From Rhodosalinus halophilus (lineage in GTDB: Bacteria > Pseudomonadota > Alphaproteobacteria > Rhodobacterales > Rhodobacteraceae): 64,000 bases of DNA. The position numbers and the translations under genes are program-made. Under the pieces are notes generated by a model that saw only the letters and a list, made by a program, of their open reading frames with translations, did no database searches and was not told the DNA's origin. Numbering within the stretch: the stretch's first letter is position 1; every line of letters begins with the position of its first letter. Below are positions 61,982 to 64,000 of this stretch, in pieces. Location of the stretch: positions 1-64,000 of the forward strand of contig NZ_QNTQ01000010.1 in NCBI RefSeq assembly GCF_003298775.1, given 5' to 3'.

Positions 61982-62150
61982 GTTGACCCTCCTGCCAGAA
62001 AACTGTCCCGGCGCTCTTACCCCCCGGGAGGGGTCTGTTCAACAGCACGCGCCCGGAATCGCCCTGGCGTGGTCTGGCCCCGCACCAACCCGCATAATCC
62101 AGCGGCACGGGCAGCGACAGTGCGAAATGGGTGCCCCGCGGTGCCGCATG

Positions 62151-62188
62151 CGAAAAGAAGAGCGCCCCGACCGCCAGGGCCGGGGCGC
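62151..62188 (-). terminator. Rho-independent terminator after the RTX gene
   Basis: GCGCCCCG/CGGGGCGC stem (8 bp) with an 11-nt partly paired loop, followed on the minus strand by TCTTCTTTTCG, 54 nt after the RTX gene stop. Confidence 0.75.
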
Positions 62189-62242
62189 GCAGGGCTTTTC
62201 CGAGTAACCGGACCGCGACGCAGGCCGCGGCCCGAGAATTGC

Positions 62243-64000
62243 TCAGATGAAGGTGAAGTCCTCGAGCGTCAGGTCCGAGGCCGCCACCCCCTCGACCAGG
62301 ACGGTGTGACCATCCACGTTGAACTGGGCGCCATCCGCGGTGTCGGTGATGTTGAGCGCCGCGAGGTAGCCCGCCAGCCCGTTGCCGCCGTTGTCGATGT
62401 TGACGGTGCCGTCGTTCGGGTTGACCGTCTGGATCAGGAAGTTGTCCACGCCGTCCTCGTAGTCGGTGATGACATCCGCATCGCCGTCCTTGAAGAAGTT
62501 GTAGACGAACTGGTCCGCGCCGTCGCCGCCGGTCATCACGTCGTCGCCGTCGCCGCCGTTGATGGTGTCGTCGCCTGCTCCGCCGTCGATGGTGTCGTCG
62601 CGGCCGCCGCCGGCGAGGAAGTCGGCGCCGTCGCCACCGTTGATGACGTCGTCGCCCTCGCCGCCGCCCACGGAGTCGTCGCCCGCGCCTGCGTTGACGG
62701 TGTCCTGACCGGCGCCGCCGCCCATGTCGTCGTCGCCCTCGCCGCCCTCGACAAGGTCGCTGTTGAAGCTGCCGCCCATGGTGTCGGAGCCGGTGCCGCC
62801 GGACAGCTCGTCATCGCCGGCACCGCCGTTCACCACGTCGTTGCCGTCGCTGCCCATGACCGTGTCGTTGCCCTGGCCGCCGCCCATGAAGTCGTTGCCG
62901 CTTTCGCCGTCCATCATGTCGTCGCCGAGGCCGCCGCCCATCAGGTCGCGCCCACCGCCGCCGTTGACCACGTCGTTGCCATCGGACGCCGCGAGGTTGT
63001 CGTCGCCCTCGCCGCCGTTCAGCGTGTCGTTGCCGACGCCGCCGAGCAGGCCGTCGTTGCCGTCGCCACCATTGAGCTCGTCATTGCCGGCAAGGCCTTC
63101 CAGGCGGTCGTTGCCGCCCAGTCCGTTGATGACATCGTCGCCCGCGGTGCCGACGAGCGTGTCGTCATCTGCGGTGCCATCGATCTCCTCGCTTTCGGGC
63201 AGCACGCCTTCGGCGGTGACATTCGTATTGTCGCCATCCTGCGCGACGTTGAAAGTCGCCTGCGAGAAGTTGCCCTGAAGGGTCACGTTCGTGTCCGCCT
63301 CCGCATCGCCGTCGGTGTCGATGTCGAGGATCGCGGAGCCCAGCGTCACAGTCACGTCGTCGATGGTGAAGCTGCTGCCCTCGAAGGTCAGCATATCGTC
63401 ATCCATGAAGTCGTTGATGACGTCGCCGTTGAGCTCGTCGGGCGTGCCCGAAACAGTGTCCTCGCCACCGCCGAGGTTGATGATCTGCGGCGCCGCGTTC
63501 GCCGTGATCTGATCCGCCCCGTCGGTGCCGTTCGTCTCGACGAAGCTGCCACCGGCTTCCACGTCGGAGCCCTCGATATTCCCGACGAAGATCCCAGAGT
63601 CCCATGCCGAGTCACCCGTGTCGGCGACCGCGATCGTCACGGTGTTCACGCCCGGCTGAACCGGAGCGAGGACGTTCAGAAGCACCGAGAAGCCATCGTA
63701 CTCGGTATCGAAGGTGCCGGTGAATGGGTCGTCGTCCGAACCGTCGTCTCCGTTGTTGGAATAGAAGTTTCCGGGCGTGTTGATGCTGTCGCCGGTGATC
63801 GAGAGTGGCTGGTTCGGATCGTTGTTGAAGAGCGCATAATTGACGCCGTTCACGTAGACCGCCGCGATGTCCACGAAGGAGCTGTCGACATATTCCGGGA
63901 ACTCGTCGGAACCGAAGAACAGGTCGAAGCTGATCGAGGGCTGGTCACCAAGAACGTCCGCGTCGAAGGTGAAGGTTAGCAGCGACGCGTCGTTCGTCGA
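62243..64000 (-). CDS. Secreted RTX-repeat protein, N-terminus beyond window
   Basis: The last 585 residues of a calcium-binding RTX protein. The visible N-terminal part (SISFDLFFGSDEFPEYVDSS, DIAAVYVNGVNYALFNNDP, DTGDSAWDSGIFVGNIEGSD) matches a choice-of-anchor L-type domain. A middle acidic region is followed by about 17 glycine/aspartate nonapeptides (GGxGxDxUx type, e.g. GGDGNDGLLGGVGNDTLNGG) and a C-terminal FVYNFFKDGDADVITDYEDG segment typical of type I secretion signals. The frame is open to the window end, so the start is not visible. Probably an exported surface or matrix protein; its ligand is unknown. Confidence 0.88.
   Translation of the reverse strand, partial: STNDASLLTFTFDADVLGDQPSISFDLFFGSDEFPEYVDSSFVDIAAVYVNGVNYALFNNDPNQPLSITGDSINTPGNFYSNNGDDGSDDDPFTGTFDTEYDGFSVLLNVLAPVQPGVNTVTIAVADTGDSAWDSGIFVGNIEGSDVEAGGSFVETNGTDGADQITANAAPQIINLGGGEDTVSGTPDELNGDVINDFMDDDMLTFEGSSFTIDDVTVTLGSAILDIDTDGDAEADTNVTLQGNFSQATFNVAQDGDNTNVTAEGVLPESEEIDGTADDDTLVGTAGDDVINGLGGNDRLEGLAGNDELNGGDGNDGLLGGVGNDTLNGGEGDDNLAASDGNDVVNGGGGRDLMGGGLGDDMMDGESGNDFMGGGQGNDTVMGSDGNDVVNGGAGDDELSGGTGSDTMGGSFNSDLVEGGEGDDDMGGGAGQDTVNAGAGDDSVGGGEGDDVINGGDGADFLAGGGRDDTIDGGAGDDTINGGDGDDVMTGGDGADQFVYNFFKDGDADVITDYEDGVDNFLIQTVNPNDGTVNIDNGGNGLAGYLAALNITDTADGAQFNVDGHTVLVEGVAASDLTLEDFTFI

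Noticed and set aside
61982-62100. Possible SAH or SAM riboswitch before ahcY
   Set aside because: The leader has only a short GC hairpin and I could not recognise the conserved riboswitch core.
62500-63150. Tandem DNA repeat or CRISPR-like array
   Set aside because: The periodicity comes from RTX nonapeptide codons; repeats are degenerate, contiguous and in frame, without spacers.

Overview
The window is a very GC-rich alphaproteobacterial chromosome segment. About 46 kb of it (roughly 5.3-51.7 kb) is a nearly complete photosynthesis gene cluster (PGC) of the Rhodobacterales/Roseobacter type. The evidence is gene content and order: puf with pufQ and pufC but no pufX, acsF with bciE, crtA/C/D/F for spheroidene-series carotenoids, the PpsR/PpaA regulator pair, and NepR/EcfG general stress genes. 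I cannot name genus or species. Only the O2-dependent cyclase (AcsF) is encoded here; bchE, bchJ, pucBA and pufX are absent. This fits an aerobic anoxygenic phototroph or a Rhodovulum-like organism (inference).

Layout. 0-1.7 kb: truncated class-III aminotransferase and a Crp/Fnr regulator (minus). 1.7-5.3 kb: general-stress module (receiver-like protein, DUF1328 protein, nepR-ecfG-histidine kinase) with two sigma-EcfG promoters, but no phyR. 5.3-11.7 kb (minus): ppaA, ppsR, bchG, a PucC-like transporter, bchP, idi. 12.0-27.7 kb (plus): bchF-N-B-H-L-M, lhaA, puhA-B-C, bciE, acsF, puhE, hemA, mostly overlapping by 1-11 nt. 27.8-41.5 kb (minus): crtE-crtF, bchC-X-(45-codon small ORF)-Y-Z, pufQ-B-A-L-M-C, dxs and a secreted protein. 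41.7-44.1 kb (plus): crtD-crtC. 44.3-48.5 kb (minus): crtA-bchI-bchD-bchO. 48.6-51.7 kb (plus): crtI-crtB, tspO. 51.8 kb: tRNA-Thr. 51.9-55.9 kb (minus): hemY, mic60-like, hemD. 55.9-58.8 kb (plus): tsaD, gpsA, EVE-domain protein, DUF1761 protein. 59.0-64 kb (minus): DUF2853 protein, alcohol dehydrogenase, ahcY and an RTX-repeat protein running off the end.

How it works together. hemA supplies aminolevulinate; bchI/D/H/O, M, acsF/bciE, bchL/N/B, F, X/Y/Z, C, G and P build bacteriochlorophyll a. dxs, idi and crtE supply isoprenoids for phytol and carotenoids; crtB/I/C/D/F/A lead to spheroidene/spheroidenone. puf and puhA encode the LH1-reaction centre core; puhB/C/E and lhaA assemble it. Seven TGT-N12-ACA operators for the PpsR repressor lie at the five main divergent or operon-start regions.

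Most notable observations: a coupled 45-codon ORF between bchX and bchY; a triheme PufC that lost the heme-1 motif; crtC without a usable start codon; apparently leaderless crtD and crtI promoters overlapped by PpsR operators; a hairpin repeat family, one copy read in frame inside bchB and a second flanking bchH; and hairpin-rich spacers in the puf-dxs transcript.
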